Notes: a model not told the origin generated them from the sequence alone. 64,000 bases of DNA from Weissella oryzae SG25 (GCF_000691805.2 NZ_DF820484.1:62001-126000); one strand, 5' to 3'; shown: positions 26,345 through 37,299, counted from the stretch's first letter. Program-made: numbers and translations.

Positions 26345-29300
26345 TTAATCTTCTAGCTTAATTACAGGCTCAGCAGCTGGCTTCTCTGCTTCATCCTTGT
26401 TGAAAGCTTCAGCCTTAGTAATTGCTACTTCTGGATTATCAACTGAATCGTCGTCATCCATATCACGTAGTTCAATTTCACGCTCTTCAACGTCCAAGAC
26501 CTTCATGTCCAAACCAAGGGCTTGTAATTCCTTAACCAAAACACGGAATGATTCTGGCACACCAGGCTTAGGAATTTGTTCACCCTTAACAATTGCTTCA
26601 TAAGTTCTCACACGTCCTACAACGTCATCAGACTTATAAGTCAAGATTTCTTGCAAGGTATGTGCAGCACCATAAGCTTCAAGGGCCCAAACTTCCATTT
26701 CACCGAAACGCTGACCACCGAATTGCGCTTTACCACCCAAAGGTTGTTGCGTAACAAGTGAGTAAGGTCCGATTGAACGGGCGTGAATCTTATCTTCGGC
26801 CATGTGGGCTAGCTTCATGTAGTGCATGATTCCAACTGCCACACGCTTATCGAAGGCTTCACCAGTCCGGCCATCGTACAAAACAGACTTACCATCAGCT
26901 GGCAAACCGGCTTCGTTAATGGCATTCCAGATATCAGTATCACGCGCACCATCAAAGACTGGTGATGCGATATGAATACCAAGCTCACGGGCAGCCATTC
27001 CCAAATGTAATTCAAGTACTTGTCCGATATTCATACGTGAAGGCACACCCATTGGTGACAACATAATGTCGATTGGGGTTCCATCAGGCATGAATGGCAT
27101 GTCCTCAGAAGGCACGATTACTGATACCGTACCCTTGTTACCATGACGTCCGGCCATCTTATCACCAACTTGAATCTTACGACGTTGTGCGATATAAACC
27201 CGAACCATCATGTTAACGCCTGGTGACAATTCATCCCCATTTTCACGTGTAAAGATACGAACATCTTGAACGACACCGCCACCACCGTGTGGAACACGGA
27301 GTGAAGTATCACGAACTTCGCGGGCCTTTTCACCAAAGATTGCGTGCAATAGACGCTCTTCGGCAGAAAGTTCTGTCACACCCTTTGGTGTAACCTTACC
27401 AACTAGAATATCGCCATCTTCAACTTCGGCACCAATCCGGATAACACCACGTTCATCAAGATTCTTCAATTGGTCTTCACCAGTATTTGGAATCTCACGG
27501 GTAAACTCTTCAGGGCCAAGCTTTGTATCACGTGCCTCAGTTTCATACTCTTCAATATGAATTGACGTATAAACATCTTCACGAATCAAACGCTCATTAA
27601 TAATGATGGCATCTTCGAAGTTATATCCTTGCCAAGTCATGAAGGCAATCAATGGGTTTTGCCCTAGGGCCAACTCACCTTGCTCCATTGATGGTCCATC
27701 AGCCAATACTTCATCAGCATCAACTAGGTCACCAACCTTGACGATTGGACGTTGGTTATAGTTCTTTCCAGCATTTGAACGACGGAACTTCATTAGGTTG
27801 TACTTATCAAGTGAACCATCTTCACGGCGTACGCGAATTTGACGACCGTCAACATACTCAACGGTACCAGGATATTGCGCAATAATTGCAACACCAGCAT
27901 CGTGGGCTGCCTTATACTCAATTCCAGTTCCAATCAATGGTGCATGTGGATCAATCAATGGTACCGCTTGACGTTGCATGTTGGCTCCCATCAAGGCACG
28001 ATTAGAATCATCGTTTTCCAAGAAAGGAATTGCTGCAGTGGCAACCGCAACCATTTGCTTAGGTGAAACATCCATGTAATCAACTTGGTCAATTGCAACT
28101 TCGATGTTGTCATCACCATGTCGAGCCAAGACCGTTTCAGTTGCGAATGAACCATCTTCATTCAAAACTGAGTTTCCTTGAGCCACGATGTAATTATCTT
28201 CTTCATCAGCAGTTAGGTAATCAATCTTACCAGTAACCTTATGTGTATCCCAGTCAACACGACGGTATGGTGTCTCAATGAAACCATACTTGTTGACGCG
28301 ACCATAAGTTGCCAATGAGTTAATCAAACCGATATTAGGTCCTTCAGGTGTTTCAATTGGGTCCATCCGACCATAGTGGGTATAGTGCACGTCTCGGACT
28401 TCATATCCGGCACGGTCACGAGTCAAACCACCAGGTCCAAGGGCTGATAGACGACGCTTATTAGTCAACTCACCCAAAGGATTAGTTTGATCCATGAACT
28501 GTGATAGTTGTGATGAACCGAAGAATTCCTTAACCGCAGCAACAATTGGTCGAATGTTAATCAATTGTTGTGGTGTAACTGTCTCAGCATCTTGAATTGA
28601 CATCCGCTCACGCACAACTCGTTCCATACGGCTCAAACCAATACGGAAAGTGTTTTGCAAAAGCTCACCAACACGACGAATTCGACGATTACCCAAGTGA
28701 TCAATATCATCAGTTGAACCAATTCCTAGTTGTAAGTTCAAGAAATAATTCAGACCAGCGATAATATCTGAAGGGTGGATTGTCCGGTTCTTATCAGAAA
28801 TGTGACCATTACCAATGATAGGCAAAGTCTTTTCTGGGTCTTCTGGACTTTCAACCAAAATCGTTTGCAAAACCATTGGTTCTGTTACGACAGCTTGGTC
28901 GTTTGGCGTATAAGTGACCGTCTTAAAGTCTTCACGATCCAAATAAGGTGCCAAATCACCCATAACCTTCTTATCAATTAGTGTACCCTTGGTAGCAATT
29001 ACTTCACCAGTCTCAGGATCAGCTAAAGTCTCACCCAAAGTTTGACCCAACAAACGAGTCTTCAATGATAGCTTCTTGTTGAGCTTGTAGCGACCAACTG
29101 GAGCCAAATCATAACGCTTTGGGTCAAAGAAACGGGCCGTCAATAAGGCACGTGATGAATCAGCTGTCTTAGGTTCACCAGGTCGTAGACGCTCGTAAAT
29201 ATCTTTCAAGGCTTCTTCTGTACGTGAGTCAGTTGGATCCTTATGCACATCTTTTTCCATTGTAAGATTCAATGAGTCATAGTTCTCACCCAACATTTGT

Positions 29301-29923
29301 AGGACTTCAGAATCTGATTCATAACCTAATGCACGCACAAGTTCAGTTGCTGGCAACTTACGAGTCCGGTCGATTCGCACATAACTCAAGCCCTTAGCAT
29401 CTGTTTCAAATTCCAACCAAGCTCCCCGGTTTGGAATGAAAGTTGTGCCATATGAAGGGCGACCATTCTTATCTAATTCTTCGCTGTAATAAACCCCAGG
29501 TGAACGAACAAGTTGTGAAACAATTACTCGTTCCGCACCGTTGATGATAAATGTACCTGATGGTGTCATCAAAGGGAAATCCCCAAAGAATACATCTTGT
29601 GACTTGATTTCACCAGTCTCTTGGTTCGTCAAACGCAAAGTAACGTGTAATGGTGCTGAATAGTTAGCATCATGGTTACGCGCTTCTTCAACACTGTATT
29701 TTGGTTCTTGCAATTTGTAATCAACAAATTCTAATGATAACTTTCCTTGGAAGTCTTCGATTGGCAAGATGTCCATGAACACCTCACGTAATCCTTCATC
29801 CAAAAAGCCGTTGTATGAGTCCGTTTGGATCTCAATCAAGTTAGGCAGATCAAGGACTTCCTTGATGCGTGCATAACTGCGACGAGTACGGTGCTTACCG
29901 TATTTAACTAGCGTACCTACCAA
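26345..29923 (-). CDS. rpoB: DNA-directed RNA polymerase subunit beta
   Basis: This 1192-residue RpoB carries the rifampicin-region sequence [29 protein letters not shown] (given here as the wild-type-like arrangement) and the active-site segments [12 protein letters not shown] and the [12 protein letters not shown] loop. I chose the TTG at 29923 because GAGGTG lies 6 bp upstream and the resulting start M-V-G-x-L-V-K-Y-G-K-H matches lactobacillus RpoB. A GTG at 29932 has no room for a site. The 5' UTR carries a structured leader (30027-30116). Confidence 0.96.
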   Translation of the reverse strand: MVGTLVKYGKHRTRRSYARIKEVLDLPNLIEIQTDSYNGFLDEGLREVFMDILPIEDFQGKLSLEFVDYKLQEPKYSVEEARNHDANYSAPLHVTLRLTNQETGEIKSQDVFFGDFPLMTPSGTFIINGAERVIVSQLVRSPGVYYSEELDKNGRPSYGTTFIPNRGAWLEFETDAKGLSYVRIDRTRKLPATELVRALGYESDSEVLQMLGENYDSLNLTMEKDVHKDPTDSRTEEALKDIYERLRPGEPKTADSSRALLTARFFDPKRYDLAPVGRYKLNKKLSLKTRLLGQTLGETLADPETGEVIATKGTLIDKKVMGDLAPYLDREDFKTVTYTPNDQAVVTEPMVLQTILVESPEDPEKTLPIIGNGHISDKNRTIHPSDIIAGLNYFLNLQLGIGSTDDIDHLGNRRIRRVGELLQNTFRIGLSRMERVVRERMSIQDAETVTPQQLINIRPIVAAVKEFFGSSQLSQFMDQTNPLGELTNKRRLSALGPGGLTRDRAGYEVRDVHYTHYGRMDPIETPEGPNIGLINSLATYGRVNKYGFIETPYRRVDWDTHKVTGKIDYLTADEEDNYIVAQGNSVLNEDGSFATETVLARHGDDNIEVAIDQVDYMDVSPKQMVAVATAAIPFLENDDSNRALMGANMQRQAVPLIDPHAPLIGTGIEYKAAHDAGVAIIAQYPGTVEYVDGRQIRVRREDGSLDKYNLMKFRRSNAGKNYNQRPIVKVGDLVDADEVLADGPSMEQGELALGQNPLIAFMTWQGYNFEDAIIINERLIREDVYTSIHIEEYETEARDTKLGPEEFTREIPNTGEDQLKNLDERGVIRIGAEVEDGDILVGKVTPKGVTELSAEERLLHAIFGEKAREVRDTSLRVPHGGGGVVQDVRIFTRENGDELSPGVNMMVRVYIAQRRKIQVGDKMAGRHGNKGTVSVIVPSEDMPFMPDGTPIDIMLSPMGVPSRMNIGQVLELHLGMAARELGIHIASPVFDGARDTDIWNAINEAGLPADGKSVLYDGRTGEAFDKRVAVGIMHYMKLAHMAEDKIHARSIGPYSLVTQQPLGGKAQFGGQRFGEMEVWALEAYGAAHTLQEILTYKSDDVVGRVRTYEAIVKGEQIPKPGVPESFRVLVKELQALGLDMKVLDVEEREIELRDMDDDDSVDNPEVAITKAEAFNKDEAEKPAAEPVIKLED

Positions 29924-30026
29924 GTTTTCCACCTCACTTTGATTTGGCGCAAACTGTGCATGCGGTTATATTACAGTTTACTAACAATTGTGTTACAAAC
30001 ACCTATATTAACCGTTTTTTAACTGC

Positions 30027-30116
30027 AAAAAAGACAACAGCACCCTCTCAATGAAAATCCCGTCGTCCTTCTATGCAGGCATTCAGGGACAATATTTCCT
30101 GTCTGCCGTTGTCTTA
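30027..30116 (-). ncRNA. Lacto-rpoB-type RNA leader of rpoB
   Basis: On the minus strand an outer stem pairs AAGACAACGGCA (30115-30104) with TGCTGTTGTCTT (30042-30031), with one G-U pair. It encloses about 60 nt of further structure and is followed by TTTT. The Lacto-rpoB motif is a conserved RNA reported only in lactic acid bacteria upstream of rpoB. The match here is by position and structure, not by a covariance search. The hairpin plus T-run suggests premature termination control. Confidence 0.6.
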
Positions 30117-30137
30117 TACACAATTAAACTAATTAAT

Positions 30138-30166
30138 AGTTTAACTTATAAATTATAAATAATCAA
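30138..30166 (-). promoter_or_regulatory. Promoter of rpoB
   Basis: -35 TTGATT at 30166-30161, 17-bp spacer, -10 TAAACT at 30143-30138, about 22 bp upstream of the leader RNA stem. No clpC terminator was found between, so some read-through from clpC is possible. Confidence 0.55.
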
Positions 30167-30190
30167 CCCTTTTTGCTAAATTAAACTATT

Positions 30191-32680
30191 TTATTCAACA
30201 GGCTCAGGAACCTCAGTTGCCTTGGCTTTTACCGCAACTGTGATTTCACCAGCCTTAGCGCCGATGGTTACCACATCGTTAGTTGTAATCTTACCTTCTA
30301 GTAATTCTTCACTCAAACGATCTTCAATCTTCCTTTGCAAGGCACGGCGAATTGGTCGCGCACCATACTCTGGATCAAATCCAGCTTCAGCAACTACATC
30401 AATGGCTGCCGCCGTAATTTTAACTGTAAAGTCTTGTTCACCAATGCGACCCAAGACCGACTTAGCCATCAACTTAACAATTTGATGTAGTTCAGGCTTG
30501 GTTAATGACCTGAAGACCACAATTTCGTCAATCCGGTTAATAAACTCTGGTCGGAAAGTATCCCGCAAACTCTTACGTACAATTGAATTCATTGCATCAT
30601 AGTCATCCACGTTGTTTTTAGCACCAAAACCAACCGACTTCTCATCACGTAGCCTAGTTGCCCCAAGATTTGAGGTCATAATGATAATCGTATTACGAAA
30701 ATCAATCTTACGGCCTTTAGCATCTGTTAGATAACCATCATCAAAGACTTGCAAAAGCAAATTAAAAATGTCGGGATGTGCCTTTTCCGCTTCATCAAGT
30801 AGGATAACTGAATATGGATTACGACGAACTTTTTCAGTCAATTGACCACCTTCATCATAGCCGACATAACCAGGTGCTGAACCAATTAAGCGACTCGTTG
30901 AGTATGATTCCATAAACTCAGACATATCAACCCGAATCATATTATCTTCAGAACCAAAGACTGCCTCAGCCAACGCCTTAGCTAGCTCTGTTTTACCAAC
31001 ACCGGTTGGTCCTAAGAACATAAAGGTTCCAATTGGTCGCTTAGGGTCTTTAAGGCCTGAACGTGCACGACGAATCGAACGGGCAATTGCTGAGATTGCT
31101 TCTTCTTGACCAACAACCCGCTTATGCAACGTTGCTTCTAACCTCAGCAAGCGTTCTTGCTCGTTCTTTTCCAACTGTGCAAGCGGAATACCAGTTTGCT
31201 CAGCAACTACTTCATCAATATCTCGTGGCGTCACCGCAAGGTCATAACTGCGCTCACCAGTTTGTTCAGCATTTTTCTCAGCTAAATACTTATCAAGCTT
31301 CTTTTTTTGTGTCAGTTCTTTTTTACGCAACTGAGCTGCAAGTTCAAAGTCAAGTTGTTCAATGGCTGCATCCTTCTCAGCTCGCAAACTCGCTAGCTTC
31401 TCTTCAAGTCGTCCAACAGTTGTTGGCTTACCAGACTTATCAATCCGAATTCGGGCAGCCGTTTCATCCATAATATCAATTGCTTTATCTGGTAAGAACC
31501 GATCCGTAATATAGCGTACAGATAACTTAACTGCCTCCACAATTGCATCATCAGTAATTGCTACATGATGATGTTCTTCATAACGACCCTTTAGCCCCTT
31601 TAGAATTTCGATTGCATCTGCTTCATTTGGTTCATTAATTTGCACTTGCGCAAAGCGTCGTTCTAAAGCTGCATCAGTTTCGATATACTTTTGGTACTCA
31701 TCCAAGGTAGTTGCACCAATTGTTTGCAACTCACCTCGTGCCAAAGCCGGCTTCAATATATTTGATGCATCAATTGCACCTTCAGCACCACCGGCGCCAA
31801 TTAATGTGTGCAATTCATCAATGAAAAGAATTACATTCCCATCGTTATAAATTTCCTCAATCACCTTCTTAAGACGATCTTCAAATTCGCCACGATACTT
31901 AGTCCCGGCAACCAAGGTTCCCATGTCCAGCATCATCAGGCGCTTCTGGCTCAAATCAACTGGCACTTCACCTGCAACAATCTTTTGTGCCAAACCTTCA
32001 GCAATCGCCGTCTTACCAACACCTGGCTCACCAATCAAGACCGGATTATTTTTCGTCCGTCGTGAAAGAATTTGAATAACCCGCTTAACTTCCGCTGATC
32101 GTCCAATCACTGGGTCCATCCGATGTTCTCTGGCTTGTTGCGTCAAATCACGTGCCAAGCTATCAAGAGTTGGCGTTCCTACGGTATTATCTTGCTTGCG
32201 GCCATTACGACGTTCATCCTTACGTCGTTGTTGTTCACTAATACCTAGCTTACGTAAAATCCGCACACGCACTTCGCGTGGATGCACATCAAGGGCATTT
32301 AAAATGCGACCAGCAAGAATATTTTCATCAGCTAATAGCGCCAATAAGATATGTTCAGTTCCAATTGATGCTACCTGCATTCGTCTTGCCTCTTCAGCGG
32401 CATTGTTCAAAACTTCTGCCGCTTTAGGTGAATAAGGCAAGTAAGCTGAACGCTCGCTGCGAGTCAGTGAACCAAAACCAGTAAACCGGACGATTTCATC
32501 ACGAATTGCTTCAGCCGTCAAACCAAACTCAAGCAAAGTTTTGCTGGCAATCCCATCAGTTTCTAAAATCAAAGCACTCAAAATATGTTCAGTACCAACT
32601 GCTTGGTGTTGAAAATATTTAGCTTGCTCTTGAGCTAACAACAGAACATTTTTACCACTTGGGGTATATTGATTATCCAT
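30191..32680 (-). CDS. clpC: ATP-dependent Clp protease ATPase subunit ClpC
   Basis: ClpC is the class I Clp/Hsp100 unfoldase that feeds substrates to ClpP. The 829-residue protein has two Clp-N repeats, the first AAA+ domain (GEPGVGKT), the UVR-containing middle domain ([15 protein letters not shown]) and the second AAA+ domain (GPTGVGKT). The ATG at 32680 with GAGGGAG 7 bp upstream was chosen over one five codons earlier. It lies 1 bp after ctsR, with no mcsA or mcsB between them, as in other Lactobacillales. The CtsR box upstream of ctsR controls both. Confidence 0.96.
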   Translation of the reverse strand: MDNQYTPSGKNVLLLAQEQAKYFQHQAVGTEHILSALILETDGIASKTLLEFGLTAEAIRDEIVRFTGFGSLTRSERSAYLPYSPKAAEVLNNAAEEARRMQVASIGTEHILLALLADENILAGRILNALDVHPREVRVRILRKLGISEQQRRKDERRNGRKQDNTVGTPTLDSLARDLTQQAREHRMDPVIGRSAEVKRVIQILSRRTKNNPVLIGEPGVGKTAIAEGLAQKIVAGEVPVDLSQKRLMMLDMGTLVAGTKYRGEFEDRLKKVIEEIYNDGNVILFIDELHTLIGAGGAEGAIDASNILKPALARGELQTIGATTLDEYQKYIETDAALERRFAQVQINEPNEADAIEILKGLKGRYEEHHHVAITDDAIVEAVKLSVRYITDRFLPDKAIDIMDETAARIRIDKSGKPTTVGRLEEKLASLRAEKDAAIEQLDFELAAQLRKKELTQKKKLDKYLAEKNAEQTGERSYDLAVTPRDIDEVVAEQTGIPLAQLEKNEQERLLRLEATLHKRVVGQEEAISAIARSIRRARSGLKDPKRPIGTFMFLGPTGVGKTELAKALAEAVFGSEDNMIRVDMSEFMESYSTSRLIGSAPGYVGYDEGGQLTEKVRRNPYSVILLDEAEKAHPDIFNLLLQVFDDGYLTDAKGRKIDFRNTIIIMTSNLGATRLRDEKSVGFGAKNNVDDYDAMNSIVRKSLRDTFRPEFINRIDEIVVFRSLTKPELHQIVKLMAKSVLGRIGEQDFTVKITAAAIDVVAEAGFDPEYGARPIRRALQRKIEDRLSEELLEGKITTNDVVTIGAKAGEITVAVKAKATEVPEPVE

Positions 32681-32681
32681 A

Positions 32682-33158
32682 TTACGCTCCCTCATTTTCT
32701 AGGCGGAGTCGATGCAGCACTTGTCGAATCATTCGACTACGCATCTGATTCTCAGAAGTAACATCACCCAAAGCCAGGGTGGCTTGAGAAATCATCAGTG
32801 CCATCAAGACAACTTCGCGTGGCGAAAGTAAGTTTTCACGGCCCAAAGTCTCTAAAATGTCATTAGCTGCACGCTCAGTTAAAGTAAAATCAAAGCAATT
32901 CAAAAGCTCTTCTAAGATTAATGTATCCTCACGGAGGGTAAAGCGACCAATTCGAATATAGCCACCGCCGCCACGCTTAGACTCAACTAAATAACCTTTT
33001 TGAATTGTAAAACGAGTCTTTATCACATAATTAATCTGTGAAGGCACCACATTAAAACGTTCAGCGATTTCAGTTCGCCGTATTTCAACCTGCTGCGCCT
33101 GAGTTAGAATTTGCTTTAAATATGCCTCAATGTCATCAGACATATTCTTCTCCGACAT
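32682..33158 (-). CDS. ctsR: Class III stress gene repressor CtsR
   Basis: CtsR represses clp genes at normal temperature. The 158-residue protein has the N-terminal winged helix (IRRTEIAERFNVVPSQINYVI) with the tetraglycine wing (KRGGGGYIRIGR) that senses heat. AGGAGGTG precedes the ATG. The gene is autoregulated: a CtsR operator overlaps its ribosome binding site at 33173-33189. Confidence 0.95.
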   Translation of the reverse strand: MSEKNMSDDIEAYLKQILTQAQQVEIRRTEIAERFNVVPSQINYVIKTRFTIQKGYLVESKRGGGGYIRIGRFTLREDTLILEELLNCFDFTLTERAANDILETLGRENLLSPREVVLMALMISQATLALGDVTSENQMRSRMIRQVLHRLRLENEGA

Positions 33159-33172
33159 AATCCAGCACCTCC

Positions 33173-33189
33173 TTTGACCAATGTTGACT
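33173..33189 (-). promoter_or_regulatory. CtsR operator
   Basis: Minus strand reads AGTCAAC-ATT-GGTCAAA, one mismatch from the CtsR consensus (RGTCAAA-N3-RGTCAAA). It lies between the -10 box and the ctsR start and overlaps the ribosome binding site. Confidence 0.85.
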
Positions 33190-33191
33190 TA

Positions 33192-33220
33192 ATTATATAG
33201 ATAATGGTCACAAATGCCAA
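33192..33220 (-). promoter_or_regulatory. Promoter of ctsR-clpC
   Basis: -35 TTGGCA at 33220-33215, 17-bp spacer, perfect -10 TATAAT at 33197-33192, immediately upstream of the CtsR box. Confidence 0.75.
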
Positions 33221-33264
33221 GATTCTAAACTCAATCCATCCTCAAACGCAGGTGCCAGCAAAGA

Positions 33265-33302
33265 CAAAAAATGCCATTAAGTCATAAAACTTAATAGCAT
33301 TT
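33265..33302 (-). terminator. Terminator of the tRNA operon
   Basis: Minus-strand stem AAATGCTATTAAG with CTTAATGGCATTT (13 bp, one wobble) ends in six T. It follows tRNA-Arg. Confidence 0.85.
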
Positions 33303-33311
33303 CATATGTGA

Positions 33312-33385
33312 TGCACCTAGCAGGAGTCGAACCTGCAACCTTCTGATTCGTAGTCAGACACTCTATCCAATTGCGCTATAGGTGC
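33312..33385 (-). tRNA. tRNA-Arg (anticodon ACG)
   Basis: A complete cloverleaf: acceptor GCACCTA with TAGGTGC, anticodon stem CTGA with TCAG enclosing ACG, and T-loop GGTTCGACTCC. A34 is the substrate of TadA. CCA is not encoded. Confidence 0.95.
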
Positions 33386-33418
33386 ATATCAATTTAATCT
33401 TGACTGTTATCCAGTCAA

Positions 33419-33491
33419 TGCCGTTTACTGGATTCGAACCAGCGACCCCTTCATTACTAGTGAAGTGCTCTGCCAACTGAGCTAAAACGGC
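33419..33491 (-). tRNA. tRNA-Thr (anticodon AGT)
   Basis: Acceptor stem GCCGTTT with AAACGGC, anticodon stem CTTCA with TGAAG around the loop CTAGTAA giving AGT, and TTCGAATCC in the T-loop. The A34 in a threonine tRNA is common in lactic acid bacteria. Confidence 0.93.
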
Positions 33492-33495
33492 ATTA

Positions 33496-33577
33496 TGCAG
33501 ATGACAGGAATCGAACCTGCACGCCCGAAGGCACTGGAACCTAAATCCAGCGCGTCTGCCAGTTCCGCCACATCTGC
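33496..33577 (-). tRNA. tRNA-Leu (anticodon TAG)
   Basis: An 82-nt tRNA with the long variable arm of a leucine tRNA. The anticodon stem CTGGA with TCCAG encloses TTTAGGT, so the anticodon is TAG. It is the first gene of the Leu-Thr-Arg tRNA operon. Confidence 0.94.
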
Positions 33578-33614
33578 ATCTGTCTTAAACGTTTTCGTTT
33601 GAAACAACTTTTAT

Positions 33615-33643
33615 ATAATATCAAGTAGGCACAACTCTGTCAA
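33615..33643 (-). promoter_or_regulatory. Strong promoter of the tRNA operon
   Basis: -35 TTGACA at 33643-33638, 17-bp spacer, -10 TATTAT at 33620-33615. This is the closest match to consensus in the window. Confidence 0.85.
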
Positions 33644-33708
33644 CACTTTTACCCAAAAAGTTTCATATATAGTTAAATGATTGTGTATTCGGCTAAAAAT
33701 CGGTCATT

Positions 33709-35157
33709 TTACATGATTGGCGCCAAAAGACGTGAGAAATTTTGCTTAAATTTTAGCCAATAGGACTGATTTTCAAAATATTCCTTCGACAACTCAGTTG
33801 ATTGTAATAAATCATTTTCGAAAATCGCCTCCAGTTCAGCCGCCAAATTATGGTCATACATAAAAGCATTTACCTCAAAATTGAGGGTAAATGAACGAAT
33901 ATCCATATTAGCCGTACCAACTGAAGCAATCTTACCATCAATAACCAAGGTCTTAGCGTGAATAAAGCCGTGATTGTAAGTGTACACTTTTGCGCCGGCC
34001 ACGACCATTTCACGAGCAAAGTGTTGCGTAGCTCGATAAACAAAGGCATGATCAGGCATCGCTGGTATCATCAACTGGACTTCAATTCCTGCACGAATCG
34101 CGACTCTCAGAGCATCAATAATTGATTGGTTGGGAATAAAGTATGGTGTCTGAATAAGAATTCGTTTTCGAGCCATGGTAATCATCCGTAAATAACCCTC
34201 AAAAATCTGATTGTCATCCGTATCCGGCCCTGAGGAAACGATTTGCATGGCACTCATCCCCTTCTTCAAGACACTTGGAAAGAAAGCCGGACTAAAATCA
34301 AGCTTTTCATGACGCGAGGTAGCATTCCAATCCATAAAGAAGCGACTCTGCATCGCTAAGACGGCATCACCCTCAACTCTTAAGTGAGTATCGCGCCAAT
34401 AACCAAATTTCTTACTTTTACCTACATACTGGTCGCCGACATTAAAGCCACCAACATAGCCTGTATTCCCATCAATGATTACTAATTTTCGATGGTCGTG
34501 GTTATTGATATTCAAAGAAATCGGTTGCCAGCGTGGTTTTAAGAAAGCCTCTACGTGACCGCCTGCGGCGCGCAGTGGCGCATACAAATGGTCATGGCGG
34601 CCACCTGAACCACTCAAATCATATATAACACGCACCTGAACTCCAGCCTTAGCGCGCTCGACTAGAATGTCCACTAATTGCTGACCCAAATTATCATCAT
34701 AAATTGTATAGTACTCAATGTTAATGTGATTCTGAGCTTGGCGTAAATCTGCAAAGAGCTTCTTAAATTTAGCTTCCCCATCAGTAAAAATTTCGACCTG
34801 ATTATGTCGAGTAACAATCGCTTCATCGTTAGTCAAAAATAATTTTATGAAAGGCGTAATTTCATCATTGACACCATCATCTTGATAGGCTTTCGCCAAC
34901 CGGTCTTGATTACTAACAATTTGTTCAATTCCCAGTGCTTCTTGCGTTTTTAAATCAAAGATTCGCCGATTTGTTAATTTACGCCCGAAAAAGAAATAAA
35001 TTGTAAACCCCAAGATTGGAAACATAATCAAAACTAGCAGCCAAGCCCAAACAGTAGCAATATCGCGCGTAGCATCACGAAAAACGGTAACTACTGCCCC
35101 AACTGTATTTACTAAAAATACGACGAAAATAAACCACCAAAATAGTTCTACTGTCAT
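33709..35157 (-). CDS. cls: Cardiolipin synthase
   Basis: Cls condenses two phosphatidylglycerols to cardiolipin in the membrane. The 482-residue protein has two N-terminal transmembrane helices (about 1-25 and 34-55) and two phospholipase-D HKD motifs: HDHRKLVIIDG and HAKTLVIDGKIASVGTANMD. Both are intact. It is a single gene after a structured terminator of serS. No clear terminator of its own was seen before the tRNA promoter. Confidence 0.93.
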   Translation of the reverse strand: MTVELFWWFIFVVFLVNTVGAVVTVFRDATRDIATVWAWLLVLIMFPILGFTIYFFFGRKLTNRRIFDLKTQEALGIEQIVSNQDRLAKAYQDDGVNDEITPFIKLFLTNDEAIVTRHNQVEIFTDGEAKFKKLFADLRQAQNHINIEYYTIYDDNLGQQLVDILVERAKAGVQVRVIYDLSGSGGRHDHLYAPLRAAGGHVEAFLKPRWQPISLNINNHDHRKLVIIDGNTGYVGGFNVGDQYVGKSKKFGYWRDTHLRVEGDAVLAMQSRFFMDWNATSRHEKLDFSPAFFPSVLKKGMSAMQIVSSGPDTDDNQIFEGYLRMITMARKRILIQTPYFIPNQSIIDALRVAIRAGIEVQLMIPAMPDHAFVYRATQHFAREMVVAGAKVYTYNHGFIHAKTLVIDGKIASVGTANMDIRSFTLNFEVNAFMYDHNLAAELEAIFENDLLQSTELSKEYFENQSYWLKFKQNFSRLLAPIM

Positions 35158-35211
35158 TTAGCAACTCCCCATAAATCTTCTCACTCTTTAATTTTACCCA
35201 ACCCTGCTAAT

Positions 35212-35290
35212 AAAAAACCACGCTAACTATAGTCTCCTAACTAAGGCCTACCAAGTAATGGTTACCCTTAATAACTATCGCAGCATGGTT
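35212..35290 (-). terminator. Long structured terminator downstream of serS
   Basis: AACCATGCT at 35290-35282 pairs with AGCGTGGTT at 35224-35216, followed by a run of T. Inside, ATAGT/ACTAT, TTAAGG/CCTTAG and ACCATTACTTGGT can nest. The element is about 80 nt, far more elaborate than a plain terminator. Confidence 0.6.
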
Positions 35291-35312
35291 TTGAATAGTG
35301 TGTCTTGTTAGC

Positions 35313-36596
35313 TTACAAGCTATCCTCAGGCACAATTTTATCGGCACCAAAGTATGGTCGCAAAGCGGTTGGAATCGTTACAGTTCCATCAGCATTTTGA
35401 TAGTTTTCCAAAATAGCAGCAACAGTACGACCAACTGCTAAGCCAGAACCATTCAGAGTATGAACAAACTGTAAGTTTCCTTCATCATCTCGATATTGGA
35501 TTCGTGCTCGACGTGCTTGGAAACTTTCCGTATTTGAAACGGATGAAATTTCACGATAAATATCTTGTTCCGGCATCCAAACTTCTAGATCATAAGTCTT
35601 GGCTGCTGAGAAGCCCATATCCCCAGTTGATAGGGTAATTACATGGTATGGTAAATCTAATTTTTGCAAAATGTTCTCGGCATTCTTAGTCATTTCTTCC
35701 AAAGCTGCATATGATTGCTCTGGCTTAGTAAACTTAACCATCTCCACCTTATTAAATTGGTGCATCCGGATAAGTCCACGTGTGTCACGTCCAGCTGAAC
35801 CAGCCTCTTGTCTAAATGATGGTGATACAGCAGTAACTGAGTATGGTAGCTTTTCTGCATCAATTATTTCTTCACGGAAATAATTTGTCAAAGGTACTTC
35901 TGCTGTTGGAATTAACGTCATTGCATCGTTAGTTCCAACACGGTAGGCATCGTCCATAAACTTTGGATATTGACCGGTACCAAACATAGCGGCATCTTTA
36001 ACCATGTAAGGAGTAATCATCTCCTTATAGCCTTCTTTATAATGCTCATCAAGCATGAAATTGTAAACCGCACGTTCTAAGCGGGCACCTTGACCAACAT
36101 AATAAACAAAACGGGCACCAGCAACCTTAGCCCCACGTTCCCAGTCTAAGATTCCCAGGTCCTCACCTAATTCATAGTGGGCCTTGGGTTGGAAAGTAAA
36201 GCTAGGAATTTCACCCCACTTACGCTCTTCGTGATTAGATGCTTCATCAGGTCCAACTGGAATTGATGGATTTGGTAAGTTTGGTAGGTGTAATTGGCGA
36301 TCCAACAAATCTGCATCAATCACCTCAAGCTCTTCATCAAGGCGCTTGATTTCAGCCGCAGCTGTCTGCATTTGTGCAATCACATCAGAAGCATCTTCTT
36401 TAGCCCGCTTCTTTAACCCAATTTCTTCAGATACTTGATTTCGGCGTGCCTTAAGTTCTTCGACCTGTACCAACAATTGGCGGCGCTTGACATCTAGAGC
36501 CAATAGCTCATCAATTGTCTCAGCTGCAACCCCACGGCCAGCCAAACGATCCTTGACAGAAGCTGTCTCTGTCCGGATTAATTTCATATCAATCAT
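35313..36596 (-). CDS. serS: Seryl-tRNA synthetase
   Basis: SerS charges tRNA-Ser. The 427-residue class II synthetase has the long N-terminal coiled-coil arm (about 28-110), motif 2 ([27 protein letters not shown]) and motif 3 ([17 protein letters not shown]). It lies 11 bp after the deoxynucleoside kinase gene, so it is cotranscribed. No T-box leader precedes it. Motif sequences are canonical. Confidence 0.96.
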   Translation of the reverse strand: MIDMKLIRTETASVKDRLAGRGVAAETIDELLALDVKRRQLLVQVEELKARRNQVSEEIGLKKRAKEDASDVIAQMQTAAAEIKRLDEELEVIDADLLDRQLHLPNLPNPSIPVGPDEASNHEERKWGEIPSFTFQPKAHYELGEDLGILDWERGAKVAGARFVYYVGQGARLERAVYNFMLDEHYKEGYKEMITPYMVKDAAMFGTGQYPKFMDDAYRVGTNDAMTLIPTAEVPLTNYFREEIIDAEKLPYSVTAVSPSFRQEAGSAGRDTRGLIRMHQFNKVEMVKFTKPEQSYAALEEMTKNAENILQKLDLPYHVITLSTGDMGFSAAKTYDLEVWMPEQDIYREISSVSNTESFQARRARIQYRDDEGNLQFVHTLNGSGLAVGRTVAAILENYQNADGTVTIPTALRPYFGADKIVPEDSL

Positions 36597-36607
36597 CTAA
36601 AAACCTC

Positions 36608-37255
36608 CTACTTCAAACCTAATTCTTTTACTTTTTGATCAATCAGAGTCAAAACCTTTTCAGCCGCCTCAGTATCTTCGACAAAATCATAGGCATCGCC
36701 ATCAATCATCAACTTAGGTGATTGATTGTAAGCCTCAAACCACTGACTATAACGATTGTTTAATAACTTATAATAATCGTATAGGCCGCTGTCATGATCA
36801 ACTTGTTCAAATTCGCGACCCCGCTTTTTGATTCGATTTAACATCGTATCAAAACTAACATGGATATAGACTAACAAATCTGGTGTCTTCAAGACCGCTT
36901 CATCTGAGAAATCAACTTGCTCCATCATGTTATCCAAAAGATCACGATAAATATCAACTTCAACCTCAGTTGCTTGACCCTGAGCGGCAACAGTCTGGAA
37001 CAATAGCAAATCTTCATAAATTGAACGATCAATGATATTCAATTGACTCCCCTGGGCGTCACGAATATTATCCATACGCTTGTTTAAAAAGTAATTTTGT
37101 AGCAAAAATCCGTACTTTTTTTGATTCTCATAAAAAAGTGGCAAGATTGGATTATCATCCACGGACTCGTAATATGCGTTACTACCAAAATGTGCTGCTA
37201 ATAAATCTGTGAGGCTGGTTTTCCCCGCGCCAATTGTCCCCGACAAAACAATCAT
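36608..37255 (-). CDS. Deoxynucleoside kinase (dAK/dGK family)
   Basis: This 215-residue kinase phosphorylates deoxyadenosine or deoxyguanosine for nucleotide salvage. Motifs are the P-loop SGTIGAGKTSLT at 5-16, the DRSIYED segment near 79-85 and the lid RIKKRGREFE. Lactobacilli typically encode paired dAK/dGK enzymes; only one copy is in this window. The start has an AAGGCGGG site. Whether it is A- or G-specific is not decided by what I can see. Confidence 0.9.
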   Translation of the reverse strand: MIVLSGTIGAGKTSLTDLLAAHFGSNAYYESVDDNPILPLFYENQKKYGFLLQNYFLNKRMDNIRDAQGSQLNIIDRSIYEDLLLFQTVAAQGQATEVEVDIYRDLLDNMMEQVDFSDEAVLKTPDLLVYIHVSFDTMLNRIKKRGREFEQVDHDSGLYDYYKLLNNRYSQWFEAYNQSPKLMIDGDAYDFVEDTEAAEKVLTLIDQKVKELGLK

Positions 37256-37290
37256 TTCATTTCCCGCCTTTTTTCAATTTCATATTCTTT

Positions 37291-37299
37291 ATTCTAGCA
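37291..37299 (-). promoter_or_regulatory. Extended -10 promoter of dnk-serS
   Basis: TGCTAGAAT on the minus strand is an extended -10. A TTGACA lies 23 bp upstream (37325-37320), too far for a standard pair. Confidence 0.4.

Noticed and set aside
31063..31473. Plus-strand open frame antisense to clpC (136 codons)
   Set aside because: Shadow frame; Leu/Gln-rich product arises from the complementary codons of ClpC.
33590..33612. cre-like sequence before the tRNA operon
   Set aside because: The AAACGAAAACGTTT segment misses key consensus positions and tRNA operons are not expected CcpA targets.
35158..35312. T-box riboswitch for serS
   Set aside because: The structured RNA is downstream of serS, not upstream, and no T-box sequence or specifier loop was seen.
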